Part shown: piece by piece, positions 6,905 to 16,593 of the stretch
How the letters are laid out: every line of letters begins with the position of its first letter
How positions within the stretch are numbered: position 1 is the first letter of the stretch
NCBI RefSeq assembly: GCF_002742265.1
Contig: NZ_MDGL01000076.1
Span: 1 to 59,006 of the forward strand
Reading direction: 5' to 3'
Length of the DNA stretch: 59,006 nucleotides
From: Maribacter sp. 4G9
GTDB lineage: Bacteria > Bacteroidota > Bacteroidia > Flavobacteriales > Flavobacteriaceae
Notes under the pieces: model-generated
What the model was told of the DNA's origin: nothing
Databases searched by the model: none
Seen by the model: the letters and a program-made list of their open reading frames with translations, nothing else
Translations under genes and position numbers: made by a program

Positions 6905-9900
6905 ATGGCTTTAAAAGTTGCAATCAAACATAGTACTAGATATATATATGACAGAAGGGTTAGTCTGTCTCCACATATATTCCGTTTAAGACCCGCACCG
7001 CATAGCAGGACACCTATTGAAGCTTATTCCATAAAGATAAAACCGGAGAACCATTTTTTTAATTGGCAACAAGACCCCTTTGGTAATTATCTGGCACGGT
7101 TGGTCTTTCCTGAAAAAACGGACGAACTGTCCATAGACGTGGAAATCATTGCAGATATGAAGACCATCAACCCCTTTGATTTTTTTGTGGAGGAATCGGT
7201 CGAGAATTTCCCATTTACCTACAAACCGGAACTTAAAAAGGAGCTGTTGCCCTATCTTGAAACTACGGAAGATGGGCCCTTGTTACAAGAATGGTTATTG
7301 AAGATTGATAGGACGCCAAGGCGCAGTATCGATTTTTTGACCGGCCTTAACCAAAGCCTATACAACTATCTTAATTATACCATCCGTATGGAGCCCGGGG
7401 TGCAGACCTGTGAGGAAACGTTGAATAAAAAATTGGGCTCCTGCAGGGACTTTGCCTGGTTGCTGGTCCAAACCCTTAGGCATCTTGGATTGGCGGCGCG
7501 TTTTGTATCCGGATATTTGGTACAATTGAAGGCCGATGAAAAATCCTTGGACGGGCCGTCCGGACCTGAAGCGGATTTCACCGATCTGCACGCTTGGGCC
7601 GAAGTATATCTACCCGGGGCCGGTTGGATCGGATTGGATGCCACTTCCGGTCTTTTAGCGGGCGAAGGACATATTCCACTCGCTTGTACGCCATCCTTTG
7701 AAAGTGCTGCTCCGGTCTATGGACTGACGGATCCCTGTGAAACCCAATTTGAGTTCGAGAATTCAGTAACCCGAATTTTTGAATCACCCCGCGTAACCAA
7801 ACCGTACACGGAAGAACAGTGGCAGGCCATTTATGATTTAGGTTTTAAGGTAGAGGAGGAGTTGCAACAAAATGATGTGCGCTTAACGATGGGGGGTGAA
7901 CCCACATTTGTTTCCATAGATGATATGGAATCTGAGGAATGGAATACGGCCGCGGATGGCGATCATAAGCGCCAATTGGCAAGTTCGTTGTCCCAGCGTT
8001 TATTGGAAGTATTTGGCAAAGGAGGCATGTTGCACCATGCCCAGGGAAAGTGGTATCCGGGGGAACCCTTACCCCGATGGTTGATCGGTATCCATTGGCG
8101 AAAGGATGGGGAGACCATTTGGAAGGATACGGAACTATTGGCGTCTTTTACCAAAGAATACAAGCTCACAGAAAATATTACCTCAGAATTTTTAGGAACC
8201 TTGGCGGGTTTTTTGAAATGTCCAAAGGACTCCATTATGCCAGCCTATGAAGATGCCTTTTATTTTCTGTGGGAAGAAAGAAAATTACCTATTGATATTG
8301 ACCCCAACGAGTATAATGAAAAGGATACTGCCTGGCGAAAGAAGCTTAGTGAAGTTTTGGAACAAGGGGTTGGTAAAACAGTAGGGCATGTAATGCCCTT
8401 GAACAAAAAGGGTGATCGATGGATAACCAATTCGTGGGAATTTAGGGGCACACATTTGTTCTTAAGCCCAGGGAACTCGCCCATTGGATTGCGATTGCCC
8501 TTGGAGTCCTTACCAAAACACCCTGATGTTCCATCAGAACCCACGGCAGAACCTGAACTCTTTGAACCCAAACCATCCTTAAAACCGTATGCCGCTGATT
8601 TGAAGGAACGTATGGATGGTAATTTCAATCAGAAAACTAAAAATCAGCCTTATGTTAGAACGGCGATCTGCGCAGAAGTTCGGGACTCAAAATTGTTCTT
8701 GTTCTTGCCCCCGCTGGATAGTGCAGATGATTTTTTGGATTTGGTAGCGAGTATCGAGGCCACCGCCAAGGAACTCAACATACCGGTTATATTGGAAGGT
8801 TATGAGCCTCCTAGGGACAATAGATTGGAAGTATTAAAAGTGACTCCGGATCCCGGTGTTATAGAGGTGAATGTACATCCCGCCGCTAATTGGAAAGAAC
8901 TGACCGAAAATACCCTAAAACTGTACGAGGAGGCCAAGAAGTCGCGCTTGGGTACGGAAAAGTTTATGTTGGATGGTAAGCATACGGGTACCGGCGGAGG
9001 TAATCACGTTACTTTAGGAGGAACTACGCCTGCTGATAGTCCGCTATTGCGAAACCCACAATTATTGAGGAGCTTACTGACCTTTTGGCAACATCATCCA
9101 GGGCTTTCCTACCTCTTTTCCGGAGCGTTCATTGGCCCCACGAGTCAGGCACCTAGGGTGGACGAGGCGCGCTTGGAAAATTTATACGAATTGGAAATCG
9201 CTTTTTCTCAAATCCCTGAGGACAAAGAAGTGCCATTTTGGTTGACAGACCGACTTTTTAGACATTTATTGACCGATATTACGGGAAATACCCACAGGGC
9301 GGAATTCTGTATCGATAAACTATATTCTCCAGATTCTTCCTCAGGTAGGTTGGGTATTTTGGAACTTCGTGCCTTTGACATGCCGCCACACGCTCAAATG
9401 AGCCTCATGCAGATGTTGTTGGTGCGTACCTTGGTGTCCTGGTTTTGGAAAAAACCTTATAAACATGACTTGGTACGATGGGGTACGGAACTGCATGATA
9501 AATTCCTGTTGGAACATTATGTAAAGGAGGATATCAAGGATATTGTGGATCAATTGAATGATGCCGGCTACTCTTTTAAGTTGGATTGGTTCGACCCATT
9601 TTTCGAGTTCCGTTTTCCCCTGTATGGCATGGTAGAAATCAATGGAATACAATTGGAACTGAGAATGGCCATTGAGCCTTGGAACGTACTTGGTGAAGAG
9701 ATGTCCGGAAGGGGAACGGCACGGTATGTGGACTCTTCCTTGGAAAGGGTTCAGGTAAAATTGAAGAACTTTACGGAGCAACGTTACACCCTAACATGCA
9801 ATGGCATAAAGGTGGAATTGAGTCCAACTGGAACCAAAGGGGAATATGTTGCAGGTGTACGTTTCAAGGCATGGCAACCTTGGTCCGCCCTTCATCCCAC

Positions 9901-10228
9901 CATAAGTGTTGATACACCTTTGGTTTTCGATATTGTGGATGACTGGAACAAGAAATCCATTGGGGGCTGTACCTACTTTGTTTCCCATCCGGGAGGACGT
10001 TCTTACGATACCTATCCCGTGAATAGTTATGAGGCGGAGTCCAGAAGAATCAACCGTTTTTGGGAGTTTGGACATACCCAAGGAGAAGTAACACCGATAG
10101 AAATGACTCCTTCAACAAATTTTGCAGGTAGAATTGTACAACCTAAGGTTGCTTCGAATACTTTTGCCTATAAGGAGATACCCATAAATCCTGAATATCC
10201 TCATGTAACGGATTTAAGAAAGAAGTAA
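6905..10228 (+). CDS. Transglutaminase-DUF2126 (putative amidoligase) fusion
   Basis: A 1107-residue cytoplasmic protein. Residues 1-85 are a bacterial transglutaminase N-terminal domain, and about 130-270 a transglutaminase core with a full triad: C180 (GSCRDFAW), H229 (DLHAWAEVYLPG) and D245 (GWIGLDATSG). From about 310 to the end is DUF2126, annotated in Pfam as a putative amidoligase, with motifs NDVRLTMGGEPTFVSIDD, GTGGGNHVTLGG and an EFCIDKLYSPD...LELRAF stretch. It heads a three-gene operon with an ATP-grasp-alpha-E protein (13-nt gap) and a second transglutaminase. Comparative genomics predicts that such clusters make or modify a peptide by forming and breaking amide bonds; the product is unknown. 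Confidence 0.9.
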   Translation: MALKVAIKHSTRYIYDRRVSLSPHIFRLRPAPHSRTPIEAYSIKIKPENHFFNWQQDPFGNYLARLVFPEKTDELSIDVEIIADMKTINPFDFFVEESVENFPFTYKPELKKELLPYLETTEDGPLLQEWLLKIDRTPRRSIDFLTGLNQSLYNYLNYTIRMEPGVQTCEETLNKKLGSCRDFAWLLVQTLRHLGLAARFVSGYLVQLKADEKSLDGPSGPEADFTDLHAWAEVYLPGAGWIGLDATSGLLAGEGHIPLACTPSFESAAPVYGLTDPCETQFEFENSVTRIFESPRVTKPYTEEQWQAIYDLGFKVEEELQQNDVRLTMGGEPTFVSIDDMESEEWNTAADGDHKRQLASSLSQRLLEVFGKGGMLHHAQGKWYPGEPLPRWLIGIHWRKDGETIWKDTELLASFTKEYKLTENITSEFLGTLAGFLKCPKDSIMPAYEDAFYFLWEERKLPIDIDPNEYNEKDTAWRKKLSEVLEQGVGKTVGHVMPLNKKGDRWITNSWEFRGTHLFLSPGNSPIGLRLPLESLPKHPDVPSEPTAEPELFEPKPSLKPYAADLKERMDGNFNQKTKNQPYVRTAICAEVRDSKLFLFLPPLDSADDFLDLVASIEATAKELNIPVILEGYEPPRDNRLEVLKVTPDPGVIEVNVHPAANWKELTENTLKLYEEAKKSRLGTEKFMLDGKHTGTGGGNHVTLGGTTPADSPLLRNPQLLRSLLTFWQHHPGLSYLFSGAFIGPTSQAPRVDEARLENLYELEIAFSQIPEDKEVPFWLTDRLFRHLLTDITGNTHRAEFCIDKLYSPDSSSGRLGILELRAFDMPPHAQMSLMQMLLVRTLVSWFWKKPYKHDLVRWGTELHDKFLLEHYVKEDIKDIVDQLNDAGYSFKLDWFDPFFEFRFPLYGMVEINGIQLELRMAIEPWNVLGEEMSGRGTARYVDSSLERVQVKLKNFTEQRYTLTCNGIKVELSPTGTKGEYVAGVRFKAWQPWSALHPTISVDTPLVFDIVDDWNKKSIGGCTYFVSHPGGRSYDTYPVNSYEAESRRINRFWEFGHTQGEVTPIEMTPSTNFAGRIVQPKVASNTFAYKEIPINPEYPHVTDLRKK

Positions 10229-10241
10229 TTAGCAGAATTTA

Positions 10242-12806
10242 ATGTCAATAACTACGAAGGCGAGCTGGTTAAATACCTACACTACCAAATTTGGAAACGA
10301 TGAGTTGTTCAACGAGAACAATGATGTAAAGACCTATTGGAAAAAACTGTTCACCGGTTTTGATAAATTAGGAGAAAATGCACTTTCTGGACGCCAAAAG
10401 GATATTGATTGGTTGCTGCTAGAAAATGGGGTCACCTACAATGTATATAATGATCCCCAAGGAATGCATAGGCCTTGGAACCTGAATGTGGTTCCCCTGG
10501 TAATGCATCTAAATGAATGGCAAAACGTGGAGGCCGGACTAAAGCAACGTGCCGAGTTACTGAACCTGGTACTGAAGGATGCCTATGGCGACCGAAGGTT
10601 GATAAAGGACGGAATCATTCCTCATGAAATAATTTACGGGCATAGAGGTTTTCTTCGTCAATGCGATGGAATCGAATATAATACGAATAAGCTTCTTTCC
10701 ATTTATGCAGCGGATTTGGCCCGGGGAACGGACGGACGTTTGTGGGTGGTGAACGATAGGACCGAAGCACCCTCTGGTATGGGTTATGCACTCGAAAACC
10801 GATCCACTACGAGTAGAACACTTCCAGAAATGTACGCAAAGATGAACGTCACCCGTTTATCTACTTTTTTTAAGGAATTCCATCAAATGTTGATCGATGC
10901 CGCACCTCGTAAAAAGGACAATCCCAACATCGTTATCTTGACCCCGGGTTCACATAATGAAACCTATTTTGAACACGCTTACCTGGCCTCCTTCTTGGGA
11001 TACCCTCTTGTACAGGGAAATGATTTGGTGGTTCGCGATGGGTTCCTATGGATGAAATCCCTCCAAGGGTTAAAAAGGATCGATGTGGTTTTGAGGCGGG
11101 TAGACGATGCTTTTTCAGACCCATTGGAGCTTAGGGAGGATTCCCATTTAGGTGTTGCGGGACTTCTGGATGTAGTCCGAAGAAAAAATGTATCGGTCAT
11201 TAATCCTGTAGGGAGTGGTGTAATCGAAAATCCCGGTTTGATACCTTTCATGCACGCCATTGCCAAATACTTTTTAAATGAGGAATTGATCCTGCCACAA
11301 ATTGCATCCTGGTGGTGCGGGCAGGAAAAGGAAAAGAATTATGTACTCAACAACCTTTCCAATTTGGTGGTAAAGCGTATCGATAGGACCAATAGGGAAA
11401 GTATCTATTTTGGCAAGTTTTTGAACGATAAGGATTTGGAATCCCTAAAGGCGCAGATATTGGAGCGTCCCTATAGATTTGTGGCCCAGGAACAAATCAA
11501 TTTTTCTACCGCTCCAAATTTATCGGGGAATATTTTGGAACCTAGGAATGTGGTTACGCGGGCCTTTTCCATTGCTTCGGGCGACCAATACCGTGTTATG
11601 CCAGGAGGATTGGTGCGAGTGGCTCCGGACAGTAAAACCGTACGTGTATCCAATCAAAGGGGAGGGACCAGTAAGGATTTTTGGGTGGTTGAAGACCAAG
11701 TTGTTAGAGAGGATAAGAATAAGAACTGGGAACAGAAGTCCGCCATAGCCATATCCGGATTGGACGATTTACCCAGTTTAACGGCGGAAAATCTTTTTTG
11801 GGCCGGTCGCTATGTGGGCCGTACCTTGGTAAATGCCCGATTTATTAGAACGGTAATGCGCCAAATGGCCATGGTTCAGAATAGGGATGAAAAACCGGAG
11901 GCCCTAAAACTTCAGGTTCTTTTAAAAACGGTAACCCACTTAACGGGTACCTATCCCGGCTTCACCGATAAAAACAAGGAGGGGCATCCTGCCATGGATA
12001 GTCCCTATGAAGAAATGCTTTCCGTCATACGGGATAAAAATAGGGTAGGTAGTTTGGCTCACACAATTGGCATGTTCAGTCATTCTTATTATTCCATTCG
12101 AAACCTATGGTCCTCGGATATGTGGCGGGTCTTTGAGAATATCCAAAAACTATGGCAAAATTTCCAAGAGGAGGAAAATCCTTCCATTTTGAGAATACTT
12201 AAAGTTCTTAATCAATTGATAACCCGATTGATTGCTTTCATGGGGCTTATCGAGGAAAGCATTATGGTGAAACAAGGTCTTTTGCTTTACTTCATTGGTC
12301 TGCAATTGGAACAAAGTATGTTGACCATATCAAAGTGCCGTTCCCTGTTGGCCATAAAATATGAACCACAAGTAGAATATGATCTATTGGAATATCTTCT
12401 TACCAGCCATGAAAGTTTGAATATCTATAGATACAGCTATAGGTCCCATATTCAATTGGAGCATGTGCTGGATTTGGTGATTTTGGATGTGGAATATGCC
12501 AGATCCCTTACCTTTATGATCAAAAGACTGCAAAAGGACATAGCTAGATTGCCGCATTCCAGAAAAGATCAGCAATTGACTAGTTACCAGAAATACGTCT
12601 TTAGTGTATTTTCCAAGTTACGCCTATCCGAGTCCTCCAAATTATGTATGACCAAGTCAAAGAACGATGTGGTGAGGGAAGACTTGGATACCTTGCTTGG
12701 TGAGCTATCGGATCTGTTGTATAAAACCTCCCAATCCTTAACGGGTACCTATTTTAACCACACGGATAGACAAACCCAAATGTTCACCCAGTCTTTTCCA
12801 ATTTGA
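10242..12806 (+). CDS. Circularly permuted ATP-grasp ligase fused to alpha-E domain
   Basis: An 854-residue protein. Residues about 40-500 form the circularly permuted ATP-grasp type 2 domain (VYNDPQGMHRPWNLNVVPLV near 65, DLARGTDGRLWVVNDRTEAPSG near 160, VVRDGFLWMKSL near 265, GGLVRVAP near 455). About 510-830 form the alpha-helical alpha-E domain, starting at AENLFWAGRYVGRTLVNARF. In other bacteria these two are usually separate neighbouring proteins. The conserved ER pair that names the alpha-E domain reads GR here (RYVGR), so its Glu is missing. ATP-grasp enzymes join a carboxylate to an amine using ATP, so this is the likely peptide-bond-forming partner of the flanking transglutaminases. 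Confidence 0.9.
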   Translation: MSITTKASWLNTYTTKFGNDELFNENNDVKTYWKKLFTGFDKLGENALSGRQKDIDWLLLENGVTYNVYNDPQGMHRPWNLNVVPLVMHLNEWQNVEAGLKQRAELLNLVLKDAYGDRRLIKDGIIPHEIIYGHRGFLRQCDGIEYNTNKLLSIYAADLARGTDGRLWVVNDRTEAPSGMGYALENRSTTSRTLPEMYAKMNVTRLSTFFKEFHQMLIDAAPRKKDNPNIVILTPGSHNETYFEHAYLASFLGYPLVQGNDLVVRDGFLWMKSLQGLKRIDVVLRRVDDAFSDPLELREDSHLGVAGLLDVVRRKNVSVINPVGSGVIENPGLIPFMHAIAKYFLNEELILPQIASWWCGQEKEKNYVLNNLSNLVVKRIDRTNRESIYFGKFLNDKDLESLKAQILERPYRFVAQEQINFSTAPNLSGNILEPRNVVTRAFSIASGDQYRVMPGGLVRVAPDSKTVRVSNQRGGTSKDFWVVEDQVVREDKNKNWEQKSAIAISGLDDLPSLTAENLFWAGRYVGRTLVNARFIRTVMRQMAMVQNRDEKPEALKLQVLLKTVTHLTGTYPGFTDKNKEGHPAMDSPYEEMLSVIRDKNRVGSLAHTIGMFSHSYYSIRNLWSSDMWRVFENIQKLWQNFQEEENPSILRILKVLNQLITRLIAFMGLIEESIMVKQGLLLYFIGLQLEQSMLTISKCRSLLAIKYEPQVEYDLLEYLLTSHESLNIYRYSYRSHIQLEHVLDLVILDVEYARSLTFMIKRLQKDIARLPHSRKDQQLTSYQKYVFSVFSKLRLSESSKLCMTKSKNDVVREDLDTLLGELSDLLYKTSQSLTGTYFNHTDRQTQMFTQSFPI

Positions 12807-12808
12807 TC

Positions 12809-13699
12809 ATGGTTTTTAACGTAACACATACCACCACCTATAAGTACAATGCCCCGGTCAATTACTGCCATAATATTGCCACGTTACGGCCAAGAAAGTC
12901 GGAAGGACAGGAATTATTGGACTATAAAATAAATATAAGTCCCAAACCCGCCGAGATTACAGAACGCATCGATTTTTTTGGCAATTATATCACCCGATTC
13001 TCCATACAAACGGAGCACGATACGCTTAAGGTCACTACCAAGAGTAAGATTATAAGACATTATGGGGCCATTTATGATTCCTTTTTTTCCGATGCCAGCA
13101 GGAATATTACCATGGACGAGGCACTTCATGCCCTAAGGGGAAATGATCCCATCGTTATGGATGCCAAACAGTTTGTTTTGGAATCCATATTCATACGACG
13201 TACCGATAAGTATATCAAGGAATATGCAGAGCTTTCATTTAGGGGAGATCGGTCCGTTTTTGATGCCGCACATGAACTAATGCAGCGTATTTATACCGAT
13301 TTTGATTTTGTTTCCGGTTTTACTAGTATTTCCACGCCCGTGGAAGAGGTTATGAAAGAGAAAAAGGGAGTTTGCCAGGATTTCGCCCAAATTGCTATTG
13401 CCTGTATACGCTCTGTTGGACTTCCTGCCCGCTATGTAAGCGGATATATTGAGACACTTCCGCCACCGGGCAAGGAAAAACTCATAGGTGCGGATGCTTC
13501 CCATGCATGGTTCTCCGTCTTCATTCCAGGTTTTGGATGGGTGGATTTTGATCCTACCAATAATCAAATACCCAAGGACCAGCATATTGTGGTGGGGTGG
13601 GGTAGGGACTATTATGACGTACCACCGTTAAAGGGAGTGGTCTATGGTAGTGGAAAAAGCAAGCTTAAAGTATCCGTAGATATTGCCCGTATCGATTAG
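12809..13699 (+). CDS. Transglutaminase-like protein (second of the cluster)
   Basis: A 296-residue protein with a bacterial transglutaminase N-terminal domain (about 1-80) and a core with C189 (GVCQDFAQ), H232 (SHAWFSVFIPGFGW) and D248 (DFDPTNN), the complete Cys-His-Asp triad. I choose ATG 12809; a TTG at 12803 would overlap the ATP-grasp stop codon. It ends the three-gene amidoligase operon, and its last four bases overlap the end of the convergent dienelactone hydrolase gene. It probably acts as a peptidase or amide-transfer enzyme on the peptide made by its neighbours. It is smaller than and distinct from the transglutaminase half of the first gene. Confidence 0.9.
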   Translation: MVFNVTHTTTYKYNAPVNYCHNIATLRPRKSEGQELLDYKINISPKPAEITERIDFFGNYITRFSIQTEHDTLKVTTKSKIIRHYGAIYDSFFSDASRNITMDEALHALRGNDPIVMDAKQFVLESIFIRRTDKYIKEYAELSFRGDRSVFDAAHELMQRIYTDFDFVSGFTSISTPVEEVMKEKKGVCQDFAQIAIACIRSVGLPARYVSGYIETLPPPGKEKLIGADASHAWFSVFIPGFGWVDFDPTNNQIPKDQHIVVGWGRDYYDVPPLKGVVYGSGKSKLKVSVDIARID

Positions 13700-14580
13700 G
13701 CCAAATGTTTATTAAAAAAATCTATAGTCCTTTTCCAAGCCAATTCGGCCGCTTCACGGTCATACCTTGGAGTGGTGTCATTATGGAATCCATGGTTGGC
13801 ATTTTCGTAGATAAACGCCTCATATTTTTTACCATGTTCCTTCAACGCATTTTCATAAGCCGGCCAACCTTCATTCACGCGTTTATCCAATTCGCCAAAA
13901 TGCAGCAATAGAGGGGCATTTATTTTATCGATATCTTCCGTGGGCTGACCTCCATAAAAGGGTACGGCGGCACCAAGGTCCGGCACCTTTACGGCCATCA
14001 TGTTTGAAATCCATCCGCCAAAACAGAAGCCAACAACCCCTACTTTTCCGTTGCATTCCGGATGGTTTTTAAGGTACTCAAAGGCAGCGATAAAATCTTG
14101 CAGCATGCCATCCCTGTCCCGTTTTCTTTGTAGTTCCCTGCCATCATCGTCATTACCGGGATAACCGCCCAATGGAGTAAGGGCATCCGGAGCAATGGAG
14201 ATGAATCCCGCCAATCCGGCCCGTCTGCCTACATCTTCAATATGGGGGTTCAAGCCCCTGTTTTCATGTACGACCACGATACCCGGAAGTTGCTCCTTCG
14301 CATCCGCAGGTCTTAAAAGCAGTGCTTTTATGGAACCACCACCTTTAGGGGAATCGTAATTGATGTATTCCGATTTTAGATTGGGGTCATCGGCCTTAAT
14401 CTGTATTTTTTTGACATAATCCGGCGAGATGAAACCAAGCAAGGAGGACACCGTGATTCCGCCAACGGCATAGGTAGATAGCTTATCTAGGAACAGTCTT
14501 CTGCTTACCCTGTTGTGGGCGTAGTCGTCGTATAGGTCAAAAACTTCCTGTTTGATGTCCTCTTTTCGTAATTTTTTCAT
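13696..14580 (-). CDS. Dienelactone hydrolase family protein
   Basis: A 294-residue alpha/beta hydrolase with a Cys nucleophile: C186 in GFCFGG, D232 in GELDKRV and H263 in NHGFH form the dienelactone hydrolase triad. The N-terminus carries a twin-arginine-like stretch (SRRLFLDKL, residues 26-34) followed by a hydrophobic segment (TYAVGGITVSSLLGF), so Tat export or membrane anchoring is possible. Second gene of a two-gene operon with a metallo-beta-lactamase-fold protein (12-nt gap). The substrate is unknown; the family hydrolyses lactones and esters. Confidence 0.9.
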   Translation of the reverse strand: MKKLRKEDIKQEVFDLYDDYAHNRVSRRLFLDKLSTYAVGGITVSSLLGFISPDYVKKIQIKADDPNLKSEYINYDSPKGGGSIKALLLRPADAKEQLPGIVVVHENRGLNPHIEDVGRRAGLAGFISIAPDALTPLGGYPGNDDDGRELQRKRDRDGMLQDFIAAFEYLKNHPECNGKVGVVGFCFGGWISNMMAVKVPDLGAAVPFYGGQPTEDIDKINAPLLLHFGELDKRVNEGWPAYENALKEHGKKYEAFIYENANHGFHNDTTPRYDREAAELAWKRTIDFFNKHLA

Positions 14581-14592
14581 GGTACTGGTATT

Positions 14593-15459
14593 TTAATCGG
14601 CCGATTTATAAATGAATTCCACAATTCTGTCCGCATTGATGAAACCTTGTCCGTGGGTCGCGTCCCATTCTTTTGACACTCCCATTTTTTGCACTTCCTC
14701 CAAAGATTTTCCAGAACCTCTGGCTTCCTTGATACGTTCCCTTAAGGTAATCAAAATTTCCGTATACTCGTTTAAATCGGACTTAGAGGAAACGGCCCCG
14801 TGGCCAGGGATGATTTTTGTATCGTCATCAATAAGTTCCAAAGCCATTTTTGTATTCGATATCAACCCATCAATATCACCACCAGAACCCAAATCGATAT
14901 AAGGGTAGCGACCGCTAAAAAAATTGTCTCCCATATGGATAACATTGTCATCGGGAAAGTAATAATAGGTGTCCCCATCAGTATGGGCGGGATTAACATG
15001 CATGGCATGCACACTTTTTCCATTTTTTAGGTATAAAGTCATTTTGTCGTTAAAGGTAACAACTGGCCAAGCTTCCTTGGGCTGAGGTTCTTCGGCTCCT
15101 GCCATACGCTTTCTTACGTTCTCATGGGCAATGATCATGGCACCGGCATTCGCCAAATTTTCGTTGCCACCCGTATGATCACCGTGCATATGTGTGTTGA
15201 GCACAAAATTGATAGGCTTGTCCGTTATTGTTTGGACATGGGCGACAATTTTTTCCGTGAGAGGGCCAAATTGGTCATCGATGAGGTAGGCGGCATCCTG
15301 TCCAATGGCAAGGCCAATGTTGCCTCCGGCACCAAAAAGTACGTAAACGTTTTCGGTCAGTTTTTCCGAAGTTATTTCAACATCGCTAAAATCACGTTGC
15401 GCATGTGCAATCGAGAAACAAAGTAAAAATACCATCAAGGAACGTTTAATTTTTTTCAT
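14593..15459 (-). CDS. Secreted metallo-beta-lactamase-fold hydrolase
   Basis: A 288-residue protein with a signal peptide (cleavage near residue 20, AHA-Q) and a full dinuclear zinc set: H90-M-H92-G-D94-H95 (NTHMHGDHTGG), His in NPAHTDGD, Asp in HMGDNFF and His in IPGHGA. It belongs to the broad periplasmic MBL family that includes quinoprotein-associated and SoxH-like hydrolases; beta-lactamase activity cannot be assumed. First gene of the operon with the dienelactone hydrolase. Confidence 0.87.
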   Translation of the reverse strand: MKKIKRSLMVFLLCFSIAHAQRDFSDVEITSEKLTENVYVLFGAGGNIGLAIGQDAAYLIDDQFGPLTEKIVAHVQTITDKPINFVLNTHMHGDHTGGNENLANAGAMIIAHENVRKRMAGAEEPQPKEAWPVVTFNDKMTLYLKNGKSVHAMHVNPAHTDGDTYYYFPDDNVIHMGDNFFSGRYPYIDLGSGGDIDGLISNTKMALELIDDDTKIIPGHGAVSSKSDLNEYTEILITLRERIKEARGSGKSLEEVQKMGVSKEWDATHGQGFINADRIVEFIYKSAD

Positions 15460-15796
15460 ACATGTATTTTGAAGGGTTTGTTGGGAGTTTGCTTATTCGG
15501 TCATAATAGGAAAACAATCTGACGATTACGGTTCAAAAATTGGACTATCAATACTATTTTTGATGCAGGTACAAGCTTCACAAATATTATTACGTCATCG
15601 TTTAAAGTTACTATTTTAAAATTGAAATTGTGTAGGTATTGATTCTATCGTTTTAAGTAGGATATATTTTTGGTTAAAATGTTGGTTATTAGTAGTATAA
15701 AAACATTTTTTTATGAAAAGTTTAACAGATTTCCATTAAACCATTGATAGGATACGTGGTCATAATAGATAATTAAAATAACAACTAATATCTAAC
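15460..15796. other. Divergent intergenic region (337 nt)
   Basis: AT-rich DNA between the divergent MBL and YceI genes. Two perfect plus-strand TAnnTTTG boxes are present (TATTTTTG at 15555..15562 and 15665..15672); the nearest TTG to the second is 23 nt upstream, slightly long. I see no palindromic operator and no convincing small gene. Confidence 0.45.
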
Positions 15797-16363
15797 ATGA
15801 TTATGAAAAACAATCTATCCCTATTAGCCTTAGTCTTTTGCTCCTTTCTTTCTGCTCAGTCTACATGGACTGTGGACAAAGCGCACTCAAAAATCGGTTT
15901 TGAAATTACACACCTTTTAATATCCACTGTAGACGGAAATTTTGACGACTTTGATATTACTGCTACCGCCGGCGATACTTTTATGGACCCCTCTTTTGAT
16001 GTAAGTATTAATACAGCGAGTATAGATACGGACAATGAAAGAAGGGACGGTCATTTGAAAAGTGCCGATTTCTTTGACGTAGAAGCACATCCCACTATGA
16101 CCTTCAAAAGTAAATCAGTTGAAAAAACAGGTGACAACACGTTTAAATTGACAGGAGACCTAACCTTACATGGAGTTACCAAAACAGTCACTTTAGATGG
16201 TAAGGTCAACGGAGTTATTACGGATCAGCGCAGTCAAAAGCTTAAAGCTGGATTAAAATTGTCCGGCACCCTTGATAGAACGGAATTTGGTGTGGGAGAA
16301 GAGAGTGCCGCCGTTGGAAACGAGGTGGATTTGGTTATCAATTTGGAGATGGCGCAGCAATAA
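15797..16363 (+). CDS. YceI family periplasmic lipid-binding protein
   Basis: A 188-residue protein with a signal peptide (cleavage near residue 22, SAQ-S) and one YceI lipocalin-like beta-barrel: WTVDKAHSKIGFEITHL at the start, NERRDGHLKSADFFDVEAHPTMTFKS in the middle and LTLHGVTKTVTLDG near 115. YceI proteins bind isoprenoid chains such as polyprenyl-pyrophosphate or ubiquinone-like lipids in the periplasm. It is monocistronic, with a strong terminator 20 nt after the stop. Confidence 0.93.
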   Translation: MIMKNNLSLLALVFCSFLSAQSTWTVDKAHSKIGFEITHLLISTVDGNFDDFDITATAGDTFMDPSFDVSINTASIDTDNERRDGHLKSADFFDVEAHPTMTFKSKSVEKTGDNTFKLTGDLTLHGVTKTVTLDGKVNGVITDQRSQKLKAGLKLSGTLDRTEFGVGEESAAVGNEVDLVINLEMAQQ

Positions 16364-16383
16364 AGGGACCTGATCATTTTAAT

Positions 16384-16410
16384 GAAACCCACTTTTTGTG
16401 GGTTTTTTTA
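16384..16410 (+). terminator. Rho-independent terminator of the YceI gene
   Basis: AAACCCAC-TTTTT-GTGGGTTT makes an 8-bp stem followed by a run of seven T. Confidence 0.88.
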
Positions 16411-16535
16411 ATGCCATTTTTTTGGGTTATGGTGTTAAAAAAATACAAATTTCAACAATGATTTTTAAATGTTTATTTCACACGTAATAATTGTGATATA
16501 TGGAATATTAATTTTAAATAGCGCGCTAAATGGGG

Positions 16536-16543
16536 TATCTTTG
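16536..16543 (+). promoter_or_regulatory. -7 box of the transketolase operon
   Basis: TATCTTTG is a perfect Bacteroidota TAnnTTTG box 50 nt before the ATG. No clear TTTG -33 element lies at the usual 19-21 nt, so the promoter call rests on one element. Confidence 0.45.
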
Positions 16544-16593
16544 TGGCGACAAGTTTAAAAGTAAATGTAAAAATTCAAACAACCTTTTAATAC

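Noticed and set aside
14593..15459. Antibiotic resistance beta-lactamase
   Set aside because: The metal motif is general to MBL-fold hydrolases; operon context with a dienelactone hydrolase and sequence outside the motif do not indicate a resistance enzyme.
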